Source of the DNA: Klebsiella pneumoniae
GTDB lineage: Bacteria > Myxococcota_A > UBA796 > GCA-2862545
Assembly: GCA_945861065.1 (NCBI GenBank)
Contig: CAMASI010000016.1
Location: forward strand, 1-60,873
DNA length: 60,873 nucleotides
Direction of reading: 5' to 3'
Positions 44,084 to 53,206 of the stretch are shown here, piece by piece. The notes beneath the pieces were generated by a model that had not been told where the DNA came from, did not search any database, and worked only from the letters and a program-made list of their open reading frames with translations. Position 1 is the first letter of the stretch. Every line of letters starts with the position of its first letter. A program made the position numbers and the translations under genes.

Positions 44084-44838
44084 TACCGGGTGGAAAGGCC
44101 GCCATCGACCGGAATGACCACCCCGTTAAGGTAATGGCCCTCCGTGGCGAGGAAACGCACGAGGCGCGCGATGTCGTCGGGGCCGCCGACTCGCGCCAAC
44201 GGGATCCGTCGCATGAGGCGGACCCGGCGCTCGTCGTCGTAATCGTCGGGCCACGACACCTGGCCCGGGCTCACGCCCACCGTACGCACGGCTGGCGCCA
44301 ACTCCACGGCCATGGCGCGCACCAACATCACGAGGGCCGCTTTGGACATGGAGTAGGCGGTGTAGCCGCGAATCGGACGTTCGGCGCCGATGTCGCACAG
44401 GTGAACGACCAAGCCTGCCTGTGCGGCTGGGGCGCCAAGAGCCCGCGCATCCGCAGCGCGAAGCAGGCCCAGAAGGCCGCGCGACAACAACAAAGGCGCG
44501 CGCGCGTGCAACGCCATCATTCGGTCCAGCACGTCGGCCGAAACGTCCTCGAACCCGCAAGGCTCGAACACGGAGGCGTTGTTGACGAGCAGGTGTAGGC
44601 TGTCCCACCTCAGGTGCACCGCGCGCGTCACGTCATCGCAACCTTGAACGGTTGCGAGGTCGGCCTGCACCGTGGTCACCTCTGCGCCCGCTTCTCGACA
44701 GGCGGCGACGGTCGCCGAAGGGTCGGACGCCCGGTGGTGAAGGAGAAGGTCGAAGCCGGCTCTCGCGAGTTCCAACGCAATAGCGGCGCCGACCCGGCGA
44801 GCGGCTCCGGTCAGCACGGCGCGCGGCCTTTGCGTCAT
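44080..44838 (-). CDS. Short-chain dehydrogenase, likely pteridine reductase-like
   Basis: The 252-residue SDR has the cofactor motif VLTGAARRVGAAIALELARAG (TGxxxRxG, typical of pteridine/dihydrofolate reductases FolM/PTR1, where Arg contacts the NADPH phosphate). LVVHLCD..GYTAYSMSKAALVML carries the active-site YxxxK. LLVNNASVFEP has the NNAS motif. It ends PVDGGLSTRY. Location beside folB supports a role in reducing a pterin, but substrate is inferred. ATG at 44838 overlaps the GT87 stop as ATGA; an in-frame N-terminal extension is not protein-like. Confidence 0.85.
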   Translation of the reverse strand: MTQRPRAVLTGAARRVGAAIALELARAGFDLLLHHRASDPSATVAACREAGAEVTTVQADLATVQGCDDVTRAVHLRWDSLHLLVNNASVFEPCGFEDVSADVLDRMMALHARAPLLLSRGLLGLLRAADARALGAPAAQAGLVVHLCDIGAERPIRGYTAYSMSKAALVMLVRAMAVELAPAVRTVGVSPGQVSWPDDYDDERRVRLMRRIPLARVGGPDDIARLVRFLATEGHYLNGVVIPVDGGLSTRY

Positions 44839-46055
44839 GCCGACCGTCCTAGCGACACGTTGGCGGCACCGATCACGACGATCCCGGCCGTCTTGATCTC
44901 CTGCAGGGCGCCGGAAATCTGCCAGGTCTCTTCGGCCGCATTCTTGAGCGATGCGAGATCGTAGCCAAGCACCGCGATGGCCCCGCCCACCGCCAAGGCC
45001 CACGGGGCGCCGAGCCGGCCGCTCGCTATGCCTGCAACCGCGGCGACCATGGAGGGGAGTGTCCACACCAGGTGGTGTTCGTAGGTGTAGACGGGCAGGA
45101 GAAGCATCGCGACGCAGGTGGCACCGACTTGCCCCGCTTCGGACAACGCATCTCGCCCTCGCGACACGAATGTGCTCGCCAGTCCGCCGATTGCCCCGAT
45201 CACCAACAAACCGCTCCCCATGCGCGCTGTGGCCGACAAACCCTCCTCCGCCGGGAAGGCTTGGTGTAGCAGGTTGGGCAGGCTGTGGTTGCCGAACATT
45301 CCGATGGGAACGGTGAGGCCGTTGTAGTCGCCGCTTCCGAACGCGGGGAGCACGGTGGCGTAGAAATGCAGTTGCGCAGCGGGCGTCAGGACGGCGGTCG
45401 CTGCCACCGACAAGACGATTCCGGCTACGACCGAGGCGACCACGGGGGTCCAGCGCCGGTGCAACATCCACCACAACACGATCAGCGCGGGACTCATCTT
45501 GAGCATGCAGGCCAACCCCACGAGACTACCGCCGAGCAGCGGACGGTCCCGCTGAACCGCGACGACGCCGAGCATTGCGGCGGCCAATGGGATGAGGTTG
45601 GCCTGGCCCATGACGTGATTGTTGGGAATGGCGGAGAGCGCAGCGATGATAACGAGCACCGCGACGGGTGCCGCGGGGCCTAGCCTCGAACTCCACACGA
45701 CCAGCGCCCACGCCACTACGATCAGCGCGGCCTCATCGATCCAGAACCACAGTTGGTAGGCTTGGTGGAGCGGCCAATTCGTCGTCCAAGACACCAGGAG
45801 CAAGAAGGGAGGCGGGTAGAAGAACGGGTGGACGGTGGCGCGGGTTCCGTCCAGGCGCGCAGCTTCGCCCAATGCGACCTTGTCGTAAGGGTCGCCCCCT
45901 TCGTCGGCGACACGGGCGGCGTAGTAGTACGAAGCGAAGTCTCTGCCGCTCGCGCCGGCCTTCCCATCGACTTCGGGCCAGGCGTCAGCGAAGACCGCCA
46001 ACACATGCCAAAGTAGAACGAATGCCAGCAACCATCGGGAACTTCGAAGGTCCAT
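44835..46055 (-). CDS. GT87/DUF2029-family polytopic glycosyltransferase
   Basis: The 406-residue integral membrane protein has about ten hydrophobic helices. The conserved extracytoplasmic segment after helix 1 is DFASYYYAARVADEGGDPYD, and the family signature FFYPPPFLLLVSW matches the GT87 (DUF2029) mannosyltransferase-like enzymes that use polyprenyl-phosphate-sugars. AIPNNHVMGQANLIPLAAA and ACMLKMSPALIVLWWM are further matches (the NGQxN and KxxP motifs). The acceptor is not evident. It is the first gene of the folB unit and divergent from serS with a 49-base gap. Confidence 0.87.
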   Translation of the reverse strand: MDLRSSRWLLAFVLLWHVLAVFADAWPEVDGKAGASGRDFASYYYAARVADEGGDPYDKVALGEAARLDGTRATVHPFFYPPPFLLLVSWTTNWPLHQAYQLWFWIDEAALIVVAWALVVWSSRLGPAAPVAVLVIIAALSAIPNNHVMGQANLIPLAAAMLGVVAVQRDRPLLGGSLVGLACMLKMSPALIVLWWMLHRRWTPVVASVVAGIVLSVAATAVLTPAAQLHFYATVLPAFGSGDYNGLTVPIGMFGNHSLPNLLHQAFPAEEGLSATARMGSGLLVIGAIGGLASTFVSRGRDALSEAGQVGATCVAMLLLPVYTYEHHLVWTLPSMVAAVAGIASGRLGAPWALAVGGAIAVLGYDLASLKNAAEETWQISGALQEIKTAGIVVIGAANVSLGRSA

Positions 46056-46104
46056 ACGCGCGGCGTCTAGCTGGCGTTATGCGCGCCCGCCCCTTGGAGT
46101 CGCC

Positions 46105-47403
46105 ATGATCGACAAGGCCGTGCTGGCAGAACACCCCGACCGCGTCAAAGCGAATCTGACGCGACGCCACGCCGGACCCGAGGCGTTTTCAGCCGTCGAT
46201 AGGGCGGTGGCGCTCGCTGCGCGTCGCAAAGAACTGGTGACGGAGCAGAACGGCATTCGCGCCCGTCGGAACGCGGTGTCCAAAGACATCGGCAACCTGA
46301 TGAAGTCCGGTCGAGCGGACGAAGCCACCGCGTTGAGGACTGAGGTCACAGTTGGCAACGTCCGTCTCGACGCCATCGAGACCGAGTTGGTTGCGGTCGA
46401 GAGTGAGTTGGAAGGCCTCGCGCTGGGTTTGCCAAATCTGCTGCATGACGGCGTGCCGGACGGGGCAGTTGAATCGGAAAACACGGTGCTCCACGTGTGG
46501 GGCGCGCCGATGCGCGGGGTGTGCGACAGCCACGTCGAGATCGCGACACGGCTCGGCATTCTCGACCTGGATCGGGCGGCAAAGCTGTCAGGAGCGCGGT
46601 TCTCGGTGCTTTTGGGCGCCGGCGCTCGGCTGGAGCGTGCGTTGATCCAATTCTTCATGGACGTACATTCGAGCGAGCACGGCTACACGGAGGTGATGGT
46701 CCCCTACATTGTGCAACGGCACTGCGCGGTGGGTACCGGTCAACTGCCCAAGTTTGAACAAGACATGTTCAAGTTGGCGGCGCCGCTCAATGGTGCGGAT
46801 GCGTTTCTCGTACCCACGGCAGAGCTACCGGTCACGAACCTACACCGCGACGAGATCATCGACGAATCGAGCCTCCCGCTTCGCTATGCCGCATTCACGC
46901 CGTGTTTTCGCTCCGAAGCCGGCTCGGCGGGCCGGGACGTTCGCGGCCTCATTCGCCAGCATCAATTCCACAAGGTGGAGTTGGTTCACATCACGACCCC
47001 GGAACGCGCCGAGGCCGACCACGTGGCACTCCGCGGTCACGCAGAAGCCCTGCTGCAGAAGCTTGGCCTGCACTACCGCGTCGTGTTGCATTGCGGTGGA
47101 GAGACGAGCTTCGGCGCGGCCCGGTGTTTCGACTTGGAAGTGTGGTTGCCGAGCCAACAAAACTTCCGCGAAATCAGCAGCTGTTCGCATTTCGGGGACT
47201 TTCAGGCCCGGCGCATGAGCCTCCGCTACCGCAACTCGGAAGGTAAGGTGGCCTTTGCCCACACCCTCAACGGTTCGGCCTTGGCGGTCGGGCGGACGTG
47301 GGTCGCGATCGTCGAGAACTACGCGCAAGACGACGGAAGCGTGGTCATCCCCGAGGTTTTGCGCCCCTATATGGGCGGCCTGGATGTGATTCGCGCTGCT
47401 TGA
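46105..47403 (+). CDS. serS: Seryl-tRNA synthetase
   Basis: The 432-residue class II aminoacyl-tRNA synthetase charges tRNA-Ser (and tRNA-Sec where present). The N-terminal antiparallel coiled coil that grips the tRNA long variable arm covers about 25-105. The catalytic domain has motif 2 (FTPCFRSEAGSAGRDVRGL with QHQFHKVELVH) and motif 3 (TLNGSALAVGRTWVAIVENY). Two tRNA-Ser genes follow within 160 bases, which is notable. The start at ATG 46105 fits the family (MIDKAVLAEHPDRVKANL). Confidence 0.96.
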   Translation: MIDKAVLAEHPDRVKANLTRRHAGPEAFSAVDRAVALAARRKELVTEQNGIRARRNAVSKDIGNLMKSGRADEATALRTEVTVGNVRLDAIETELVAVESELEGLALGLPNLLHDGVPDGAVESENTVLHVWGAPMRGVCDSHVEIATRLGILDLDRAAKLSGARFSVLLGAGARLERALIQFFMDVHSSEHGYTEVMVPYIVQRHCAVGTGQLPKFEQDMFKLAAPLNGADAFLVPTAELPVTNLHRDEIIDESSLPLRYAAFTPCFRSEAGSAGRDVRGLIRQHQFHKVELVHITTPERAEADHVALRGHAEALLQKLGLHYRVVLHCGGETSFGAARCFDLEVWLPSQQNFREISSCSHFGDFQARRMSLRYRNSEGKVAFAHTLNGSALAVGRTWVAIVENYAQDDGSVVIPEVLRPYMGGLDVIRAA

Positions 47404-47420
47404 CCGGGCCTCAGGCTCGG
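47404..47420 (+). terminator. Short hairpin after serS
   Basis: Seven-base arms (CCGGGCC and GGCTCGG, one G-T pair) with a 3-base loop directly follow the serS stop. There is no T-run after it, so it may be a terminator, attenuator or tRNA-processing structure; the function is uncertain. Confidence 0.35.
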
Positions 47421-47450
47421 ACTATGCGGCGAACGCTTCGCGACCTCGCC

Positions 47451-47535
47451 GGAGGCGTGGCCGAGTGGTTGAAGGCGGCGGTCTTGAAAACCGTTGACCC
47501 GGAAGGGTTCGGGGGTTCGAATCCCTCCGCCTCCG
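47451..47535 (+). tRNA. tRNA-Ser(TGA)
   Basis: The 85-nt gene has acceptor arms GGAGGCG and CGCCTCC, a long variable arm typical of Ser tRNAs and a TTCGAAT T-loop. The anticodon loop is CTTGAAA, anticodon TGA at 47485-47487, reading UCN codons ending in A/G. The 3' CCA is not encoded (GCA follows). Confidence 0.95.
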
Positions 47536-47558
47536 CATGTTCCTTTACATTTTGAAAC

Positions 47559-47651
47559 GGAGTCGTGACCGAGTGGCCGAAGGTGCTTGATTGCTAATCA
47601 AGTGTGGGGACAAAATCTCCACCCCGGGTTCAAATCCCGGCGGCTCCGCCA
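47559..47651 (+). tRNA. tRNA-Ser(GCT)
   Basis: Acceptor arms GGAGTCG and CGGCTCC pair with one G-T. The anticodon loop TTGCTAA has anticodon GCT at 47593-47595 (reads AGC/AGU). A long variable arm and TTCAAAT T-loop are present. The 3' CCA is encoded (47649-47651), unlike the tRNA-Ser upstream. Confidence 0.95.
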
Positions 47652-47671
47652 CTCCGGTTGGTACACCGCAT

Positions 47672-47748
47672 GCACCCATAGCTCAATTGGATAGAGCGTC
47701 GGACTACGGATCCGAAGGTTGGGGGTTCGACTCCCTCTGGGTGCGCCA
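47672..47748 (+). tRNA. tRNA-Arg(ACG)
   Basis: Acceptor arms GCACCCA and TGGGTGC pair perfectly. The anticodon loop is CTACGGA with anticodon ACG at 47706-47708, whose A34 is expected to be deaminated to inosine by TadA to read CGN codons. CCA is encoded (47746-47748). Confidence 0.95.
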
Positions 47749-47755
47749 TTTCCCT

Positions 47756-47793
47756 ACGGCCCTCACCGAACGAACGCCCTCGGTGGGGGCCGT
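47756..47793 (+). promoter_or_regulatory. Strong hairpin abutting a start codon
   Basis: Arms at 47756-47769 (ACGGCCCTCACCGA) and 47780-47793 (TCGGTGGGGGCCGT) pair over 14 bases with one G-T and a 10-base loop. The 3' arm carries the GGTGGGGG purine block that would serve as ribosome-binding site and ends right before the ATG at 47794. It could hide the ribosome-binding site or mark the end of the tRNA transcript. There is no T-run, so it is not a classic terminator. Confidence 0.55.
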
Positions 47794-48339
47794 ATGATTC
47801 CTGCCGTCACCGTCGACGGCCGCGTCGGTACGCTAGGTCCGCCGATTTGGGTTCACGATCGGTGGTTGTGGACGAGTGCAGGCCATGTGCTGCGTGAGGT
47901 CGGCCGCCCAGCCCTGCTGAGCGACGGCACCTTGGGCACCGTGGTTTGGGTCGGGCCCGTCGTGGTTCCGGGACCCAACTGTGTGGATATCGGCCTTCTG
48001 TCGATCCCGGGACGGGTGGGTCGGCCGCGGCGCGTGGCCAAGCTGAAAGTCGGAGAGCAGGTTGTGGTCGCTGCGGCGGCAGGTGTCCGGTTGGTAACTG
48101 TGGTCGGGCCGAAGAGTCCGCTCCCGTTGTTACGGCCGGGATTGCCGCTCCTGTGGATGGTGGGCGCCTGGAAGGTGGTGGGGTCGGTCGGGCCCGCCAG
48201 TGCGGAAGGAGATTCAGGCGCTGCGGTCACGACCCTAGACGGACGGCTCGTAGGCAGCCTGTTCGGGGGCGCAGGCGACTTCGGTTTCGTCACGCCCTGG
48301 CGCTTCGTACGGCGATCTGTCGGGGCGTGGGGAGGATAG
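47794..48339 (+). CDS. Trypsin-like (S1-type) peptidase-like protein without signal peptide
   Basis: The 181-residue product shows the chymotrypsin-fold triad order. His in TSAGHVLREVG, Asp in CVDIGLLSIPG and Ser in EGDSGAAVTTLDGRLVGSLFG (GDSG box) all fall in the right sequence. The protein lacks a signal peptide; its start reads MIPAVTVDGRVGTLGP. It could be a cytoplasmic S1-like peptidase or a binding-only relative. A longer frame reaching into the tRNA-Arg is not protein-like. The hairpin at 47756-47793 sits directly before its ATG, suggesting structured translation control, or that the true start is downstream. Confidence 0.65.
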   Translation: MIPAVTVDGRVGTLGPPIWVHDRWLWTSAGHVLREVGRPALLSDGTLGTVVWVGPVVVPGPNCVDIGLLSIPGRVGRPRRVAKLKVGEQVVVAAAAGVRLVTVVGPKSPLPLLRPGLPLLWMVGAWKVVGSVGPASAEGDSGAAVTTLDGRLVGSLFGGAGDFGFVTPWRFVRRSVGAWGG

Positions 48340-48360
48340 GGTTGTCCAGAGGCCGATACG

Positions 48361-49553
<1,193 letters not shown>

Positions 49554-49557
<4 letters not shown>

Positions 49558-51167
49558 GCTTTCGCCTGGTGCTCCTGGGCCCGTGGGCGTGTACGACGCC
49601 GAGTTTTCCAGTGGCAAGCACGTTCGAGGCGGTCGATTTTTCGGAATTGCCTTCGGATTCCGGGCCAATGCCGGTCGTGATTGACGAGGTGCTGGCGCGA
49701 AACGAATCCATTTCGATGGACGAGGCGCTTGACTTGGATGATTGGGTTGAACTGACGTCCGTGTCCTCAGGTGCAATTTCGCTTGCTGGGTTCGTTTTAT
49801 CCACGGCCACGGCGGCCTGGACCCTGCCAGACATCACGTTGGCTGCCGACGACCGCTTGGTTATTTGGATGGACGGTGAGCCTGAGGAGGGGCCGCATCA
49901 TGCTTCGTTTACCCTCAACGGGGGTGGCGAAACGCTGCGGCTTACGGCGCCGGACGGGGCTTGGGACGAGCTGAGTTGGGAGTCTTCCGAGGCGGACGTG
50001 GTGTGGGGGCGGTTCCCATCTGGCACGGGAGAGGTCGCGCAGTCGATTCTGGCGACGCCAGACAATCGAAACCCGGTGGATCCAGGGATTTCCGTGGACC
50101 CGAGTGACGTGTTGTTTCCCGAAGACGAAGTCCTGAGGATCGATTTGATGCTTCCTCCGGAAAGCGTTGAGGCCCTGCGCTTGGACCCCTACACGGATGT
50201 TGAAGGCTCGGTGAGTTTCGGTGCCGTCACACTCTCTCCCGTGGGAATTGCGCTCAAGGGGGGTGTGGGTTCTTACCGGTCGATTGACCAGAAAGCGGCG
50301 TTTCGTATTTCGCTCGACGCATTCGAATCCGGTTTTCGTTTGCGTGGAATGGAGCACCTGACCCTCAACAATATGGTGCAAGACCCATCAGCGATGCACG
50401 AGCGCCAAGTTTACCGCCTGGCCCGAATTGCGGGCGTGCCCGCGCCTCGGGTTGCGCATGTGGAATTGTACCAAGACGGTGCCTACCGGGGCCTGTATCT
50501 ACTCGTGGAAACACCGGACGACCAGTTCCTGAACCGATGGTTCGAGGATCCGAACGGCAATCTGTATGAAGGTGCCTATGGGCCGGATTTGACGCCCGAC
50601 GGAATCTGGCAGCTGGAGCAGGACGAGATCGGCGTGGACGACGTCACCGACCGAAGCGAGCTGTTGGCAATTGCGAATTTGTTGGCTCAGCCGCCGAGTG
50701 AAGACCTCGCCGACGAATTCGACGCGCTGATCGATGTAGACCGCACCTTTGGAACGCTCGCCGTGGAAGTGTTGGTCGGCCATTGGGATGGTTATTTTTA
50801 CAGCCCGAACAACTGGCGCGTCTACCACGAGCCCTCCTCTGGAAAATCCACGCTGTTGATGTGGGGGACGGACCAGACATTTGCATGGACTGGGAGTTTG
50901 AATTCGCCGTCGGGCGACGTTGCGTGGTGGTTCCTGCAGGTCCCATCCTTGAAAGTGCGTTTTGACGCGGCCCTGGTGGACTTCGCAGAGCGTCTCAAGG
51001 CGCAGGGTGTGGAAGTGGACGTGCCGGCGACATCTGCCCGGGTGCGGCCTTTTTATGAGCTCGACCCGTACCGGGAAGGGGACATGTACGCGTTCGATGC
51101 CGGGGCACTGACCACGGTGGATTATGTGAGTTGGTGGCCAGACTCGGTGATTGCGCAGATTCCGTGA
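49554..51167 (+). CDS. CotH-kinase/lamin-tail lipoprotein
   Basis: The 537-residue product has a signal MSFRLVLLGPWACTTP, Cys at 13. A lamin-tail domain follows (about 45-180; VIDEVLARNESISMD, DWVELTSVSSGAISLAGFVL). A CotH-like protein kinase domain covers about 200-500 with KGGVGSYRSIDQKAAFRISLD, GMEHLTLNNMVQDPS, VYRLARIAGVPAPR, YRGLYLLVETPDDQFL and WGTDQTFAW, the DxD/DQT metal region. CotH kinases phosphorylate secreted proteins using ATP; activity outside the cytoplasm is an open question in bacteria. It is coupled to kbl by an ATGA overlap, an odd functional pairing. A CotH/LTD pair is common on bacterial surfaces. Confidence 0.85.
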
Positions 51168-51173
51168 GGGAAT

Positions 51174-51821
51174 TCAATCTTTTGGGTGCAAATCGACCAA
51201 GGGAACGAACTTCCCTTCGGGTGTATGCCACGCCAGGACCTCGGCGTGGGCGAGGTCGAACCACCACGCGTTGAGGCGCAGATTGCCCTCGGCAACACGC
51301 CGCGAAATCGACGGATACGTTAGCAAGTGGTCGAGTTGCTGTAGCACATGGGCTTGGGACAATCGGTCCGGATCTGGCAGACTTGCGTCGATGCGTGTTT
51401 CCCGTTCCAGTCGCGCATACGAGGGTCCAAGCTCCTGCAACCAACGATCGAAATGGGGGGCGCCGTCAATTGTCGCGCCCGTCGCTATGGCGCTCATGGC
51501 GGCGCAGCTGGAATGGCCGCAAACCACCACGTCGCGAACGGAGAGTGCGATGGTGGCGAATTCGATGGCCGCCCCCACAGAATTGTGCCCGCCAAGCAAA
51601 TCGCCGGCCCGCGAAGGAGGCACGATATTGCCGACGTTTCGCACGACGAACAGGTCGCCCGGGTTGGTGGACGCAAAGAGGTTCGGAACGACGCGGCTAT
51701 CGGAGCATGCGACGAACAAGCAGTCAGGGGACTGGCCAAGCGCTAGTTTTGCGAATCGCTCGCGGTAGGCTGGGCGCAGCTTGTCGTGAAAATCGCGAAT
51801 CCCATCCAGCAGTTTTTTCAT
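51174..51821 (-). CDS. Beta-class carbonic anhydrase
   Basis: The 215-residue enzyme converts CO2 and bicarbonate. Zinc ligands and acid lie in CLFVACSDSRVVP (Cys, Asp-Arg dyad) and VVVCGHSSCAAM (His and Cys). The Gly-rich FVVRNVGNIVPP motif is present, and the length is normal. ATG at 51821 fits (MKKLLDGIRDFHDKLRP); an in-frame ATG 54 bases upstream falls in the preceding gene. It follows the lectin lipoprotein gene on the same strand by only 13 bases, so co-transcription is likely. Bicarbonate could support the biotin carboxylase, but no direct link is shown. Confidence 0.93.
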   Translation of the reverse strand: MKKLLDGIRDFHDKLRPAYRERFAKLALGQSPDCLFVACSDSRVVPNLFASTNPGDLFVVRNVGNIVPPSRAGDLLGGHNSVGAAIEFATIALSVRDVVVCGHSSCAAMSAIATGATIDGAPHFDRWLQELGPSYARLERETRIDASLPDPDRLSQAHVLQQLDHLLTYPSISRRVAEGNLRLNAWWFDLAHAEVLAWHTPEGKFVPLVDLHPKD

Positions 51822-51834
51822 TTGAGGCTGCGCG

Positions 51835-53145
51835 TTATGGAAGTATTTCGCATACGTAAGGCAGCGCTGAGACACAGTTCAAATCGTTCCACGCGTAACC
51901 ACTCCACAGGATTTGTTGACAATCTTCGCCACCTGAATCATTGGGTTCGCCCGGCGACCAATTCGTGTAGGCCACCGGCTCGCCATTCGACCAAACCCAG
52001 GCCCCTTCGTTGGCGACGTCATTGAGGCCAGCCCACCACGTGGTGGCCCACAATCCGAGAGCGGTGTCGGATACGTGGATTTCTTCTGCCCCGTCTGTGA
52101 AAGCAGCCAGGTCGAGCCCCATGTTGAGGCACTGTTGGTGGGCGTCTTCCCAGGCGCGCGCCTCGGGACAATACAGATGGACGGTTGCGCCCCAAGGGAC
52201 ACTGGCGCAACTGCCGCAAATTCCGTATTCGTCAATCGCGCCGTCGCAGTCGTCGTCCGAACCGTTGCACTGTTCGGCAGCGCCGCTGAACGTAGACGCC
52301 AGCAGATCATTGCAGTCGCCCGAGCAGGCCGCTTGTCCATCCCCGTCGTTGTCAATGCTTTCGTTCGTCGCCGGGTTGCAATCGTCGTCCACGCCATTGC
52401 ACAGCTCCGGCTGGCCGGGGAACTGCGCCGCGTCGTCATCAGCACAATCTCCTGCACACGTTGGGACACCGTCCCCATCCGCGTCGAGCTCTGTGACCTG
52501 CAGCGAGCCGTCACAGTCGGTGTCCTTCCCGTCACAGACGTCCGGCTGGCCGGGAAAGACGGCGGAATCGGTATCGTCGCAGTCGCCAGAGCAGGGGCCG
52601 TAGCCGTCGCCGTCGAGGTCGAAACCCTCGTCGATGAGGCCGTCGCAGTCGTTGTCGAGTCCATCGCAATCGTCGCTTGCCCACAAGTGTACGGAAGCAT
52701 CCTGGTCGTCGCAGTCGCCTCGGCAGGTCGTGAGACCGTCGCCATCCAGGTCCCAGCCTTCGTCCACGAGTTCGTCGCAGTCATTGTCGAGGTCGTCGCA
52801 GACTTCGACCGCATCCGGGTGTCGGTTGTGGTCGGCTTCGTCGCAATCTAGGCAATCCCCGACCTCATCGCCGTCTGCATCGAAGGGTTCGTCCGCTACG
52901 CCTGTGCAGTCATCATCGATGCCGTTGCACGTCTCCACCGCGCCGGGCGACACCGAAGCATCCGAGTCATCGCAATCGGGCGCCCCTTGGGTCCAACAAG
53001 ACGGGTCTCCCACGGTCCAACCGTCGGCATCGAAGTCGTCGCAAACGGGGGCGGGCGGCGCTCTCTCACCCGTGTCGATGACCTCCTGTCCTGCGTCGGA
53101 GGCACCGTCGACCACCCCCACTGCGCACGCGACCCACCACCACAT
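51835..53145 (-). CDS. MopE-repeat lipoprotein with C-terminal C-type lectin domain
   Basis: The 436-residue product begins MWWWVACAVGVVDG with Cys at 7, possibly the shortest lipoprotein signal here. After a linker come six MopE-like repeats (cores CNGIDDDCTGVADE, CDDLDNDCDELVDE, CDGLDNDCDGLIDE, CDGKDTDCDGS, CNGVDDDCNPATNE, CNGSDDDCDGAIDE; about 30-290). The last 130 residues form a C-type lectin domain with AWEDAHQQCLNMG, WWAGLNDVANEGAW, the calcium/sugar EPN motif (SPGEPNDSGGEDC) and YAWNDLNC (WND motif). EPN predicts mannose-type sugar specificity. It is a likely surface glycan-binding lipoprotein. It is divergent from the PHP lipoprotein at 53207 and precedes the carbonic anhydrase gene. 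Confidence 0.9.
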   Translation of the reverse strand: MWWWVACAVGVVDGASDAGQEVIDTGERAPPAPVCDDFDADGWTVGDPSCWTQGAPDCDDSDASVSPGAVETCNGIDDDCTGVADEPFDADGDEVGDCLDCDEADHNRHPDAVEVCDDLDNDCDELVDEGWDLDGDGLTTCRGDCDDQDASVHLWASDDCDGLDNDCDGLIDEGFDLDGDGYGPCSGDCDDTDSAVFPGQPDVCDGKDTDCDGSLQVTELDADGDGVPTCAGDCADDDAAQFPGQPELCNGVDDDCNPATNESIDNDGDGQAACSGDCNDLLASTFSGAAEQCNGSDDDCDGAIDEYGICGSCASVPWGATVHLYCPEARAWEDAHQQCLNMGLDLAAFTDGAEEIHVSDTALGLWATTWWAGLNDVANEGAWVWSNGEPVAYTNWSPGEPNDSGGEDCQQILWSGYAWNDLNCVSALPYVCEILP

Positions 53146-53206
53146 GGTTCGCTTGCTAGCGCGTTGTGGCGCGTCCGGGTCCCGCGGCGTCGGGATAGCG
53201 CAGGAA

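Noticed and set aside
47719..47793. Trypsin-like protein starting inside tRNA-Arg
   Set aside because: Would translate the tRNA T-arm; ATG at 47794 is the sensible start.
52634..53206. N-terminal extension of the PHP lipoprotein into 52634
   Set aside because: It is the Ser-rich antisense of the MopE repeats of the lectin gene; the lipobox start at 53207 is preferred.
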